A DNA stretch of 51,304 nucleotides from REEB506 sp040381035. Lineage in GTDB: Bacteria; Pseudomonadota; Alphaproteobacteria; Caulobacterales; Aquidulcibacteraceae. Made by a program: the position numbers and the translations under genes. A model generated the notes under the pieces. It was not told where the DNA came from. It ran no database searches and was given only the letters and a program-made list of their open reading frames with translations. The stretch covers positions 1-51,304 of the forward strand of contig JBEIHY010000017.1 in assembly GCA_040381035.1 (NCBI GenBank), read 5' to 3'. Of the stretch, positions 7,476 through 15,498 are shown one piece after another; positions within the stretch are counted from its first letter, which is position 1, and each line of letters begins with the position of its first letter.

Positions 7476-7522
7476 TTCGCACTCCCTGTCGCGCCGCCGG
7501 CGTAAAATCCGCTGCGCACTTT

Positions 7523-7595
7523 CTTGACCGGCCTGATCTTTACATTTAAAGAGCGAACGTTCGCTTTATATGCGTTGCAACATGGGCCGGTCAAG
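7523..7595. promoter_or_regulatory. Symmetric divergent promoter/operator of the RND pump
   Basis: A perfect 14-bp palindrome AGCGAACGTTCGCT (7552-7565) lies at the centre of a perfect 11-bp inverted repeat, CTTGACCGGCC (7523-7533) and GGCCGGTCAAG (7585-7595). Both share a centre at about 7559. Each outer arm holds TTGACC, a -35-like box pointing inward. On the minus strand TATAAA follows after 18 nt, and on the plus strand TAAAGA after 17 nt. The palindrome therefore sits over both -10 regions, a layout for simultaneous repression of the channel gene and of tetR-adaptor-permease. GAACGTTC cores are common in AcrR-type operators. Confidence 0.65.
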
Positions 7596-7678
7596 CGATC
7601 CGCGCCCTGGTCGCAGCCAAACTGGCCGCAGAGAAACTGTCCGTAGTGAAACTGGAAAGGTTGAAGGTCTCGTTAGCC

Positions 7679-8362
7679 ATGCCGCGCAGCCCTGACCCGA
7701 CGCTCGCCGCCCGCCGCCGCGCCCAGATTCTGGAGGCTGCGATGGTGTGTTTCCGTCGCCGCGGCTTCCACCAGGCCACGATGCAGGAAATCTGCGCCGA
7801 AGCGCGGGTGTCGCCGGGCGCCCTTTACCGTTACTTTGACAGCAAGGCCGACATCATCGTCGCCATCGCCCAAGAAGAGCATGCCGGCCTGGAGCCGTTC
7901 CTCGCCAAGCTGGAGGCGGAGGGTAACTTTTCAGGCGTATTGCTGGAAATCGCCCGCTTGACGTGGACCAAGTTCCACAATGCCGAAGATGCATCCCTGA
8001 TTGGCGACGTCTTGGCCGAGGCCGGGCGCGATAGGGTCTTGGCCGAACACATCATCGCCGCCGAAGTCGCCCTGCGCCAACGGCTGTCAGACACTATCGC
8101 CATAGCCCAGAAGCGTGGAGAAATTGCGGCTGACCTTGATCCCCGGCAAGTGGCGCGCGTAACATTGGCAATCATCGACGGCATCGGCATCCGACTGACG
8201 CTGACGCGGCAAATAGATCTCACCCAAGCCAGCGCCGATTTCGCTTTTCTGATCGCGCGCGCCTTTGGCGCGGCGCCAAAGGCGAAACAGGCCCCGCCCG
8301 GAAAACCCAAACCGCAAACTGCGCCGCGCCGTTCAACGGTCCGCGCCAAGGAGACTTCGTGA
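7679..8362 (+). CDS. TetR-family regulator of the RND pump
   Basis: This 227-residue regulator starts at ATG 7679 (MPRSPDPTLAARRRAQILEA); an in-frame GTG at 7646 would add 11 residues. The helix-turn-helix is ATMQEICAEARVSPGALYRY (about residues 37-56), followed by FDSKADIIVAIAQEE. The C-terminal domain (helical, LVTW-like 'RLTWTKFHN', then 'IIDGIGIRLTLTRQ') resembles TetR efflux regulators with a TetR_C domain, and the tail is basic and proline-rich (PKAKQAPPGKPKPQ). It is the first gene of the adaptor-permease operon; its stop overlaps the adaptor start as TGATG. It likely represses its own operon and the divergent channel gene via 7552-7565. Confidence 0.9.
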   Translation: MPRSPDPTLAARRRAQILEAAMVCFRRRGFHQATMQEICAEARVSPGALYRYFDSKADIIVAIAQEEHAGLEPFLAKLEAEGNFSGVLLEIARLTWTKFHNAEDASLIGDVLAEAGRDRVLAEHIIAAEVALRQRLSDTIAIAQKRGEIAADLDPRQVARVTLAIIDGIGIRLTLTRQIDLTQASADFAFLIARAFGAAPKAKQAPPGKPKPQTAPRRSTVRAKETS

Positions 8363-9531
8363 TGTCGGCGTCTGAACAGGAAGTCGCCAAGGGGCCGCGC
8401 GGCGTCTTGGTGGCCGCAATGGCCGTTGGCGTGATTGCCGCGGGCGCAGGGCTTTATGCGCTGACCCATTCCGCCAGTTCGCCGCCCGCGGACGCAGCGA
8501 GTGTCGCCGCCGCCCGCGCCCAGGCCGTGACCTTGATGACGCTGGAGCCGGCCCAGATCGCGCGGTCCTTGTCTGTTTCCGGCGAAGCGCGGCCGGTGAA
8601 AGATTTGCGCGTCTATGCGCCGGCCGCGGGTGTGCGCGTTCTCGCCTTCCTTGTCGATGAAGGCGATCTGGTGAATGCCGGCCAGCCGATGGCGCGGCTT
8701 GATAGTGGTTTGGCCAATGCCCAGACGCTCGCGGCCCAAGCAGCGGCGAAGGAAGCGCAAGTGTCCGCCGATCGCGCCAAAGCGGATTTTGAGCGCGCCT
8801 GGATGATCCGCGACAGCGGCGCGCTATCGCCCGAGCAGATCGATGCGCGCAAGGCCCAGGCTGAAGCCGCCGAAGCGCGCGCGGCTGCAGCCCGCGCCCA
8901 GCTTGCTGAAGTGAATGCGCGCCTGCAGGGCGGGTTTGTGCGCGCGCCGGCCGGCGGGCTTGTCTTGTCGCGGAGCGGCGAACTTGGCGCGCCGGTGGAC
9001 GGTCGCCCCCTGTTCCGCATCGCTGGCGACAATCAATTGGAAGTTGGCGTTGAAGTGTCTGAGGCCGACATGCTGGCGATGAAGCCCGGCCAGCGCGCCG
9101 TGTTTCGCATGATTGACGGCACGCTGATTGACGCAACGCTGCGCCGCTTGCCGGCGGCGATCGATTCCAAAACCCGCAGCGGCCAGGCGGTGTTTGATCT
9201 GGCCCGCAAGGCCAATCTGCGCGCCGGCATGTTTCTGCGTGGGGAAGCGCAATTGCCGGAAGCGATGCAGCTTGCAGCGCCGCGTTCGGCCGTCGTGTTC
9301 GATCCCAAGAGCGCTTATGTTTTTGTGGTCGGCGCCGATAATCGCGCCAAGAAAACGCCGATCCAGGTTGGCGCTGAAAGCGGCGATCGCGTTGCCATTC
9401 TGGGCGGGGTTTCCGCTGGGCAAAAGATCATCGCGGCAGGGGCGGCCTTTTTGCAAGACGGCGATCTTGTGCGCGCGGTCGACACTGAATTGCGCCAGAC
9501 ATCTGTCGCGGTCGGTGGGGGGCAGCGCTGA
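8362..9531 (+). CDS. RND efflux periplasmic adaptor
   Basis: This 389-residue membrane-fusion protein links the inner-membrane RND pump to the outer-membrane channel. It has one N-terminal membrane anchor (GVLVAAMAVGVIAAGAGLYAL, residues about 14-34) and no lipobox. A biotinyl-lipoyl-like half domain (VYAPAAGVRVLAFLVDEGD) follows, then an alanine-rich coiled hairpin (about residues 115-190), the second lipoyl half (GGFVRAPAGGLVLSR), a beta-barrel domain and the membrane-proximal end. ATG 8362 overlaps the tetR stop (TGATG) with AAGGAG upstream; a GTG immediately before is less likely. Its own stop overlaps the permease start in the same way. Confidence 0.93.
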   Translation: MSASEQEVAKGPRGVLVAAMAVGVIAAGAGLYALTHSASSPPADAASVAAARAQAVTLMTLEPAQIARSLSVSGEARPVKDLRVYAPAAGVRVLAFLVDEGDLVNAGQPMARLDSGLANAQTLAAQAAAKEAQVSADRAKADFERAWMIRDSGALSPEQIDARKAQAEAAEARAAAARAQLAEVNARLQGGFVRAPAGGLVLSRSGELGAPVDGRPLFRIAGDNQLEVGVEVSEADMLAMKPGQRAVFRMIDGTLIDATLRRLPAAIDSKTRSGQAVFDLARKANLRAGMFLRGEAQLPEAMQLAAPRSAVVFDPKSAYVFVVGADNRAKKTPIQVGAESGDRVAILGGVSAGQKIIAAGAAFLQDGDLVRAVDTELRQTSVAVGGGQR

Positions 9532-12500
9532 TGTCGGCCTGGAATATTTCCGCCAATGCGATCCGTAATCCGATCGCGCCGATCGTGTTGTTCCTGGCCT
9601 TGTTGTTTGCCGGGCTGACGGCCTATTTCCGTCTGCCGATCAACCAGCTGCCAAATGTGGAAACGCCGCTTTTCACGGTGACGGCGGCGCAGGCGGGCGC
9701 CTCGCCCTCGGAGTTGGAAACCCAGGTTACCCAGCGCATTGAAGCCGCGCTGACGGGCGTGTCAGGCGTCAAGCGGATCATGTCGGAGGTGCAGCAGGGC
9801 GTCTCCGTCACCAGCGTTGAATTGCAGCTCGGCGCCGATCTTGGCCGCGCCATTGATGATGCGCGCGACGCCATGACCCGCGTGCGCGCCGAATTGCCCG
9901 CCGACATGGAAGAGCCGCTGATCGAGCGGATCGACTTTGCCGCCGATCCGCTCGGCTATTTCGCCCTGGTGTGGCCCGGCAAGACCGAACAGCAATTGTC
10001 GTGGTTCATCGATAATGAACTGAACCGTGCCCTTTTGGGCGTCAAAGGCGTCAGCGCCGTGCAACGCCTGGGCGGCGTCGATCGCGAAATCCGCGTCGAG
10101 CTGGATCCCGAACGGCTCGTGGCTGTGGGCCTGACGGCCGATGATGTCAGCCGGCAATTGCGCGCCATCAATGCTGATTTGCCCGGCGGGCAGGCGCAAG
10201 TGGGCGGTCAAGCGCAATCGATCCGCACCCTGGGGGCGGCGCGCACCGTTGAAGGTTTGGCCGACACCCGAATCCAGACGCCCACGGGCCAGAGCGTAAA
10301 GCTCACCGATCTCGGCGTCGTGCGCGACGGCGCCTCCGACATCAACACCGTGGCGCGCTATGACGGCCAGCCGGTCGTGTCGTTCCTCGTGCAGCGTTCG
10401 AAGGGCTCCAGCGAAGTCAAAGTCTATGACGCGATGAAAGCCCGGATGAAGCAGATGGAGGCCGACAATCCGCACTTGAAACTGCAATTGCTCGGCACGC
10501 CAGTGACCTTCATCAAGGGCATGCACACCTCATCGATCGCAGCGCTTCTGGAAGGCGCCGCGCTGGCCATCATCGTTGTGTTCCTCATCCTGCGCGACTG
10601 GCGCGCCACCAGCATCGCGGCGGTCGCTATCCCCCTCGCCACAATCCCCACCTTTGCCGCGATGGAGCCGCTTGGCTTCACGCTCAATATGATGACGCTG
10701 ATTGCGCTCGGATTGGTGGCCGGCGTTTTGGTCGATGATGCGATCGTGGAAATCGAAAACATCGTGCGCCACATCCGCATGGGCAAAAATCCCTACCAGG
10801 CCGCTTTGGAGGCCGCCGATGAGATCGGCCTTGCCGTGGTGGCGACCTCCGCCACGATCATTGTCGTTTTCTTGCCGGTGTCGTTCATGAGCGGCCAGAT
10901 CGGGCAATTCTTCAAAGAGTTCGGCATCACCGTTGCGGTGGCGGTGTTCTTCTCTTTGCTGGTGGCGCGTCTCATCACACCCCTGATGGCGGCCTATTTC
11001 TTGAGGGGCGGCCATGACGAGCGCCCAGCCGGCTGGCTGACGAACGCCTATGAGAAATGTCTGGCCTGGGCGATCCGTCGCCCGCTCGCCGCCGCCGCCA
11101 TGGGGCTTGCAACCTTTGTGGTGTCGCTGACGCCGGTGTTCACCGGCATGATCCCAATGCAGATGCTGCCGCGAATGGACAATGGCACGATCAGCATGGC
11201 GGTTGAGTTCGCCCCCGGCACGCCTTTGGCGGGCGCTGATCAAATCATGCGCGCACTCGCCCAGCGGATCGAAGAAGAGCCGGATGTGCAGGGCGTGTTC
11301 ACCTCTTTGAATGGCCCTGGCGGGGCTGCGCGGAGCGGCAATGTCTATGTCCAGCTGACCGAGAAGCACGGACTATTCCACTTCGGTCCAGCCGGCCGCA
11401 CGCGCGACGCCTTCGCCGTTGAACAGGGTCTGCGCAAGCGGTTGACCGACATTGCTGGCGTGCGCATCACCTTCCTGCAATTCCAAGGCGGTGGGCGCGG
11501 CAGCGATATCACATTGGAATTTGTCGGCGACAATCCGGAGCCGCTGCAGGCCGCCTCCAATCAATTGGTCGCGGAAATGAAGACGCTGTCGATGCTGTCG
11601 GACATTAAGTCCACCGCCGCCATGCAGCGCCCGGAAATCCAAATTCGTCCGCGTCCGGAGGAAGCCGCCAAGCTCGGCGTGCGCAGCGCTGATCTAGCCG
11701 CCGCCGTGCGCGTGGCGACCGCCGGCGATGTCGATCAGAACCTCGCCAAATACACCTTGCCCGATCGCCAGATTCCGATCCGCGTCGCGTTGCGCACGGA
11801 TGCACGCACGGATCTGGAAGCGATCAAAGCCTTGCGCGTGCGCACCCAGACGGGCGACGCCGTGCGCCTTGACAGTGTGGCGGATGTCTCGTTCAGCGTT
11901 GGCGAAGCGATGATCGAGCGACGCGATCGGCAGCGCAAAATCACGGTCTCGGCCAATGTCGTGTCGGGCCCGCTGGGGCGCGGCGTTGAAGCGGTAATGG
12001 CGCTGCCGGTTGTCAAGCAACCGCCGTCGGGCGTGAAGTTGCTCGCCGCTGGCGACACCGAACAACAGGTGGAGATGGTCGAAAGCTTCGGCACGGCGCT
12101 GTTGTGGGGGATCATTCTGATCTACGCCGTGATGGTGCTGCTTTTCAAAGATTTTTTCCAGCCGATCACGATCATGGCCGCGCTGCCTTTGTCGGTTGGG
12201 GGCGCATTTGTCGGCCTGCTGCTGGCCAACCAGCCACTTTCCTTGTTCGTGTTCATTGGCTTCCTAATGCTGATGGGCATCGTGACGAAGAACTCCATTC
12301 TGCTGGTCGATTTCGCGATTGAGCGGATGCGCGAAGGCGTGTCACGCAACGCCGCCTTGATGGAAGCCGGCATGAAGCGGGCGCGCCCGATCGTGATGAC
12401 GACGATTGCGATGTCTGCGGGCATGTTGCCGGCGGCGGCGGGCTGGCACGTGGACGGCTCGCTGCGCCAGGGCATGGGCGTGGCGGTGATCGGCGGGCTG

Positions 12501-12659
12501 ATCTTGTCGACCATGCTGTCGCTGATCGTGGTGCCGGCGGTTTTCATTTTGATTGACCGTCTGGAGCGTTTGGTGAAACCCTTGTTCAGTCGTGTGCTGA
12601 CCGATGAGGCCAAGCATGGCCGCGCCGCTGATGAGGCCGCGCGCCACCCGGCGGAGTAG
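9531..12659 (+). CDS. RND efflux permease (HAE1/AcrB-type)
   Basis: This 1042-residue proton-driven exporter of the inner membrane should form a trimer that captures hydrophobic compounds from the periplasm. It opens MSAWNISANAIRNPIAPIVL, the usual first helix. TM4 has the paired proton-relay aspartates in VAGVLVDDAIVEIEN (Asp402, Asp403), and TM10 keeps the matching Lys in GIVTKNSILLVDFAIERM (Lys920). FMSGQIGQFFKEFG and FFSLLVARLITPLMAAYFL are standard. Two large periplasmic loops follow TM1 and TM7. Length is typical of HAE1 pumps, not of metal (HME) pumps, which are usually somewhat shorter and keep other residues. The C-terminus is acidic-basic and variable. It is the last gene of tetR-adaptor-permease; the next gene starts 2 nt after the stop. 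Confidence 0.96.
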   Translation: MSAWNISANAIRNPIAPIVLFLALLFAGLTAYFRLPINQLPNVETPLFTVTAAQAGASPSELETQVTQRIEAALTGVSGVKRIMSEVQQGVSVTSVELQLGADLGRAIDDARDAMTRVRAELPADMEEPLIERIDFAADPLGYFALVWPGKTEQQLSWFIDNELNRALLGVKGVSAVQRLGGVDREIRVELDPERLVAVGLTADDVSRQLRAINADLPGGQAQVGGQAQSIRTLGAARTVEGLADTRIQTPTGQSVKLTDLGVVRDGASDINTVARYDGQPVVSFLVQRSKGSSEVKVYDAMKARMKQMEADNPHLKLQLLGTPVTFIKGMHTSSIAALLEGAALAIIVVFLILRDWRATSIAAVAIPLATIPTFAAMEPLGFTLNMMTLIALGLVAGVLVDDAIVEIENIVRHIRMGKNPYQAALEAADEIGLAVVATSATIIVVFLPVSFMSGQIGQFFKEFGITVAVAVFFSLLVARLITPLMAAYFLRGGHDERPAGWLTNAYEKCLAWAIRRPLAAAAMGLATFVVSLTPVFTGMIPMQMLPRMDNGTISMAVEFAPGTPLAGADQIMRALAQRIEEEPDVQGVFTSLNGPGGAARSGNVYVQLTEKHGLFHFGPAGRTRDAFAVEQGLRKRLTDIAGVRITFLQFQGGGRGSDITLEFVGDNPEPLQAASNQLVAEMKTLSMLSDIKSTAAMQRPEIQIRPRPEEAAKLGVRSADLAAAVRVATAGDVDQNLAKYTLPDRQIPIRVALRTDARTDLEAIKALRVRTQTGDAVRLDSVADVSFSVGEAMIERRDRQRKITVSANVVSGPLGRGVEAVMALPVVKQPPSGVKLLAAGDTEQQVEMVESFGTALLWGIILIYAVMVLLFKDFFQPITIMAALPLSVGGAFVGLLLANQPLSLFVFIGFLMLMGIVTKNSILLVDFAIERMREGVSRNAALMEAGMKRARPIVMTTIAMSAGMLPAAAGWHVDGSLRQGMGVAVIGGLILSTMLSLIVVPAVFILIDRLERLVKPLFSRVLTDEAKHGRAADEAARHPAE

Positions 12660-12661
12660 AT

Positions 12662-13951
12662 ATGACGGATACGGACATTCTCGCCCAACCTTTGGCGCTG
12701 CCCACTGAGACATTGCCCAATCGCCTTGCCAAGGCGGCCATGACGGAAGGTCTGGCGGACGCCGACGGCCGCGCCACACCCGCTTTGACGCGGCTTTACG
12801 AGCGCTGGGCCAAGGGCGGCGCCGGGCTGCTCATCACCGGCAATGTGATCGTCGATGGCGCCCATCTGGAGCGGCCGGGCAATGTGATCTTGGCCTATCA
12901 ACAAGATTCCGGGGCGATCCGCGCGCTGCAGAATTGGTCCAAAGCCGCGCGCAGCGAAGGCGCGGGGCTGTGGATGCAGTTGTCGCATGGCGGGCGCCAG
13001 ACGCCTTCCTTGGTCAATCCCAATCCACAGGCGCCGTCGGCTGTCCCTTTGGCGTTGCCCGGCAAGAATTTTGGCGCGCCGGTGGCGATGACGGCCGGCG
13101 ATATCGGCGTGGTGGTGGAGCGCTTCGCCGCCGCCGCAGCGATCGCGCGCGAGGCCGGCTTTACCGGCGTGCAGGCGCATGCTGCGCACGGTTATCTGTT
13201 GTCGTCCTTTCTCAATCCGCGGGCCAATCTGCGTACCGATGAATGGGGTGGGTCGCTGGAAAACCGCGCGCGGTTTCTGTTGGCGGTGGTCAAATCTATT
13301 CGGGCCAAGGCCGGGCGCGACTTTACGCTGAGCGTCAAACTCAACAGCGCGGATTTTCAAAAGGGTGGTTTCGCGCCGGGCGAAAGCATCATCGTGGCCG
13401 GCTGGTTGGCGCAAGCCGGTGTCGATGTTCTGGAAATCAGCGGCGGCAATTATGAGCAGCCGCGGATGGCCAATATGGACGGGCTGGAGGCTGCCGACAC
13501 ATCGGGTCTGCCGGCAACAACCGCCGCGCGCGAAGCCTATTTTCTCGATTTCGCCGTTGAGATGCAGAAATCGGTGAAGCTGCCTTTGATGGTCACCGGC
13601 GGTTTTCGCACTGCCGCGGCCATGGCGCGCGCGGTGCGCGAGGATGGCGTGGCGATCATCGGCTTGGGCCGGCCTTTGGTGACGCAACCGGATGCGCCCG
13701 CCAAACTGCTAAGCGGCGCGGCCGAGATAGATCGCCCGGAGGCGCGGCTGCGCGTTGGGCCGGGTTGGCTTGGGCCGCACAGCCCGTTTGCGACGATCAA
13801 GGCGATCAATGGCTTTGGCTCGATGTATTGGTATTACCAACAAATCCGGCGCTATGGCGCTGGCCAGGACTTGGCGCCCGGCCTAGGCGTTTTGTCTGCC
13901 CTTAGCGCGGAGCAGAAGGCGCAGGCGGCCTTGATGAAGCAGCGCCGCTGA
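12662..13951 (+). CDS. NADH:flavin oxidoreductase (old yellow enzyme family)
   Basis: This 429-residue FMN-dependent TIM-barrel enzyme of the old yellow enzyme family usually reduces activated C=C bonds using NAD(P)H. Motifs in order are LPNRLAKAAMTEGLA (FMN end), MQLSHGGRQ, GVQAHAAHGYLLSSFLNP with the substrate-binding His pair, NLRTDEWGGSLENRARF, SVKLNSADF, DVLEISGGNYEQP, and VTGGFRTAAAMARAV and IGLGRPLVTQPD at the phosphate site. No C-terminal Fe-S/FAD domain is present, so it is the short class and not a 2,4-dienoyl-CoA reductase. It begins 2 nt after the efflux permease, so it may be co-transcribed and could modify a pump substrate (inference). Its last 50 nt overlap the convergent FG-GAP gene. 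Confidence 0.9.
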   Translation: MTDTDILAQPLALPTETLPNRLAKAAMTEGLADADGRATPALTRLYERWAKGGAGLLITGNVIVDGAHLERPGNVILAYQQDSGAIRALQNWSKAARSEGAGLWMQLSHGGRQTPSLVNPNPQAPSAVPLALPGKNFGAPVAMTAGDIGVVVERFAAAAAIAREAGFTGVQAHAAHGYLLSSFLNPRANLRTDEWGGSLENRARFLLAVVKSIRAKAGRDFTLSVKLNSADFQKGGFAPGESIIVAGWLAQAGVDVLEISGGNYEQPRMANMDGLEAADTSGLPATTAAREAYFLDFAVEMQKSVKLPLMVTGGFRTAAAMARAVREDGVAIIGLGRPLVTQPDAPAKLLSGAAEIDRPEARLRVGPGWLGPHSPFATIKAINGFGSMYWYYQQIRRYGAGQDLAPGLGVLSALSAEQKAQAALMKQRR

Positions 13952-15107
13952 GCAGCAATTGATCGGGCCCGCCGCGTGAAGCGACGAACACGTCCGGCTT
14001 TTTGTCGCCATCGAGATCAGCCCACAGAATATCAAACGCATTGGCGCCGACGCCCGCGGGCGCAAGGTCGCTGACCTCTTCAAAACGGTCGCCGCGATTG
14101 ATCAGGAAGCGCAGGGGCGCATCGCTCTTTTGGCCGCGCAGATCGGCGATTGTGCCGGTGATGAGATCGATTTTGCCGTCGTCATTGAGATCGGCGGGTT
14201 CAGCGGTGAGGGTGTTTTCTTCGCGCGCCGGCAGCCAGGCGGCGGTGGCATCGCTAAACTTGGCCTTGCCGTCATTGAGCAGCAGCCGGCTTTGCGGCGC
14301 GCCGTTCGGGTTCCATAATTTCACATTGGCAAAGAAGATATCGAGATCGCCGTCGCCGTCGGCGTCGATCAGCTCGACATCGCGCGTCTCTTCAGGCTTG
14401 GCCGCCCGCGGCAGATTTGCGGCCGGCGAGAGCCTGAAGCGGCCTTTGCCGTCATTGAGATAGATCTGGTTGCGGTCTTCGGCGCCGAGCACCAGATCGA
14501 GATCGCCATCGCCATCGAGATCGCCGGCCGCGACGTCCTGCACGCCGGCAAAGGTGTCGGGCAGGCGTGTGGCGCTGTCATCGGCAAAGCGCCCGCGGCC
14601 TTTGTTCATCAGGAGATGGCTGACCTTGTCGCCGCCGAAGAACAAATCTGGCCGCTTATCGCCATCGGCGTCAAAGGCGATGACGGCATTGGCTTTGACG
14701 CGCACGGCCAGGCGGGCGCTGGCGTCGGTGAAAACGCCCTTGCCATTGTTGAGATAAAGTTCTGGTTTCAAGTCGTCTTCGTTGGCGACGACGATATCCA
14801 AGTCACGGTCGCCATCGAGATCAATGAGCGCGATCTCCTCGCTGTCGCGGGCCTGGTCGGGCAGGCGGGCGGTTGCGTCGGTCAATCGTCCGGTTCCGTC
14901 ATTCAGGAGCAGGCGGTTGCGCTGGAACTCCATCGCCAGCACGAGATCAAGATCGCCGTCGCCATCGACATCGCCGGCTTTGACATTCATCGAAAAGCCG
15001 CGGCCGTCTTTGGCGGGCCATTCGCCGGAGGCATTGCGCCAGTGCGGGGCCGCAGATGCGGCGCTGGCCAGAACAAGGGCGGCGGCGGACAAAAGCAGGC
15101 AACGCAT
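13902..15107 (-). CDS. Secreted FG-GAP/VCBS repeat protein
   Basis: This 401-residue exported protein has a Sec signal peptide, MRCLLLSAAALVLASAASAA. The rest is a chain of integrin-alpha-like beta-propeller blades. Seven calcium-binding loops of the DxDGDxxxD type are visible: DVDGDGDLD, DLDGDRDLD, DADGDKRPD, DLDGDGDLD, DADGDGDLD, DLNDDGKID and DLDGDKKPD. Each is followed by a blade ending in 'LLLNDGxGrF'. Such proteins are periplasmic or secreted and usually bind ligands or stabilise complexes; no enzyme domain is present. The 3' end overlaps the oxidoreductase by 50 nt, tail to tail. The specific role is unknown. Confidence 0.88.
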   Translation of the reverse strand: MRCLLLSAAALVLASAASAAPHWRNASGEWPAKDGRGFSMNVKAGDVDGDGDLDLVLAMEFQRNRLLLNDGTGRLTDATARLPDQARDSEEIALIDLDGDRDLDIVVANEDDLKPELYLNNGKGVFTDASARLAVRVKANAVIAFDADGDKRPDLFFGGDKVSHLLMNKGRGRFADDSATRLPDTFAGVQDVAAGDLDGDGDLDLVLGAEDRNQIYLNDGKGRFRLSPAANLPRAAKPEETRDVELIDADGDGDLDIFFANVKLWNPNGAPQSRLLLNDGKAKFSDATAAWLPAREENTLTAEPADLNDDGKIDLITGTIADLRGQKSDAPLRFLINRGDRFEEVSDLAPAGVGANAFDILWADLDGDKKPDVFVASRGGPDQLLLSGAASSRPPAPSAPR

Positions 15108-15498
15108 CGGGCAATCTCACGGCGGGTGTTTATCGTTTTTCGACGAGAAATGCGTGACTGTCTATGCTGTCCGAAGTGCGGTTGCGCCGGCGCCAGCGGT
15201 CGCGCCGATGGGCGCGGTTGGCTGTCGCCGATTGGGGGCGTGGTCAAAGCTCACGAGGACTCGCGGCGTTGGCGTCAGAATCCGCTGCGCGCAAAGCGGG
15301 CTTCTTCTGCCGCGGCGATGCGTTCTTCCTCCAAATCGCGCTTTGACGTTTTTGGCGTCGTGCGCGCCACGATGGGTTTCAGCACGATCGCGTTGGAGCG
15401 CAGTTTTCGCGCGCGCCGGCGGACATCGGGCATCGGGTGGCGGCGCACAAAGTTTGACCCCGGGATCGCGCCGTGCGCGACCCCGGGCTCGCACATGC
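15108..15498. other. 391-nt interval with no firm gene
   Basis: The interval lies between the FG-GAP gene and the EF-G-like gene, both on the minus strand. Apart from the small frame at 15275-15433 I see only shadow ORFs. CGACCCCGGG occurs twice near 15456-15487 (once as GACCCCGGG). A promoter for the FG-GAP gene should be here but no clear boxes stand out. Confidence 0.4.
15275..15433 (-). CDS. Possible small basic protein
   Basis: An ATG at 15433 on the minus strand opens a 52-residue frame: MPDVRRRARKLRSNAIVLKP, IVARTTPKTSKRDLEEER, IAAAEEARFARSGF. The composition (basic N-terminal half, acidic-alanine helix, no rare-looking runs) is more protein-like than shadow frames nearby. The frame extends upstream to 15502 without a better start. 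No Shine-Dalgarno precedes it. It would follow the EF-G-like gene on the same strand. I do not recognise the family. Confidence 0.3.
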   Translation of the reverse strand: MPDVRRRARKLRSNAIVLKPIVARTTPKTSKRDLEEERIAAAEEARFARSGF

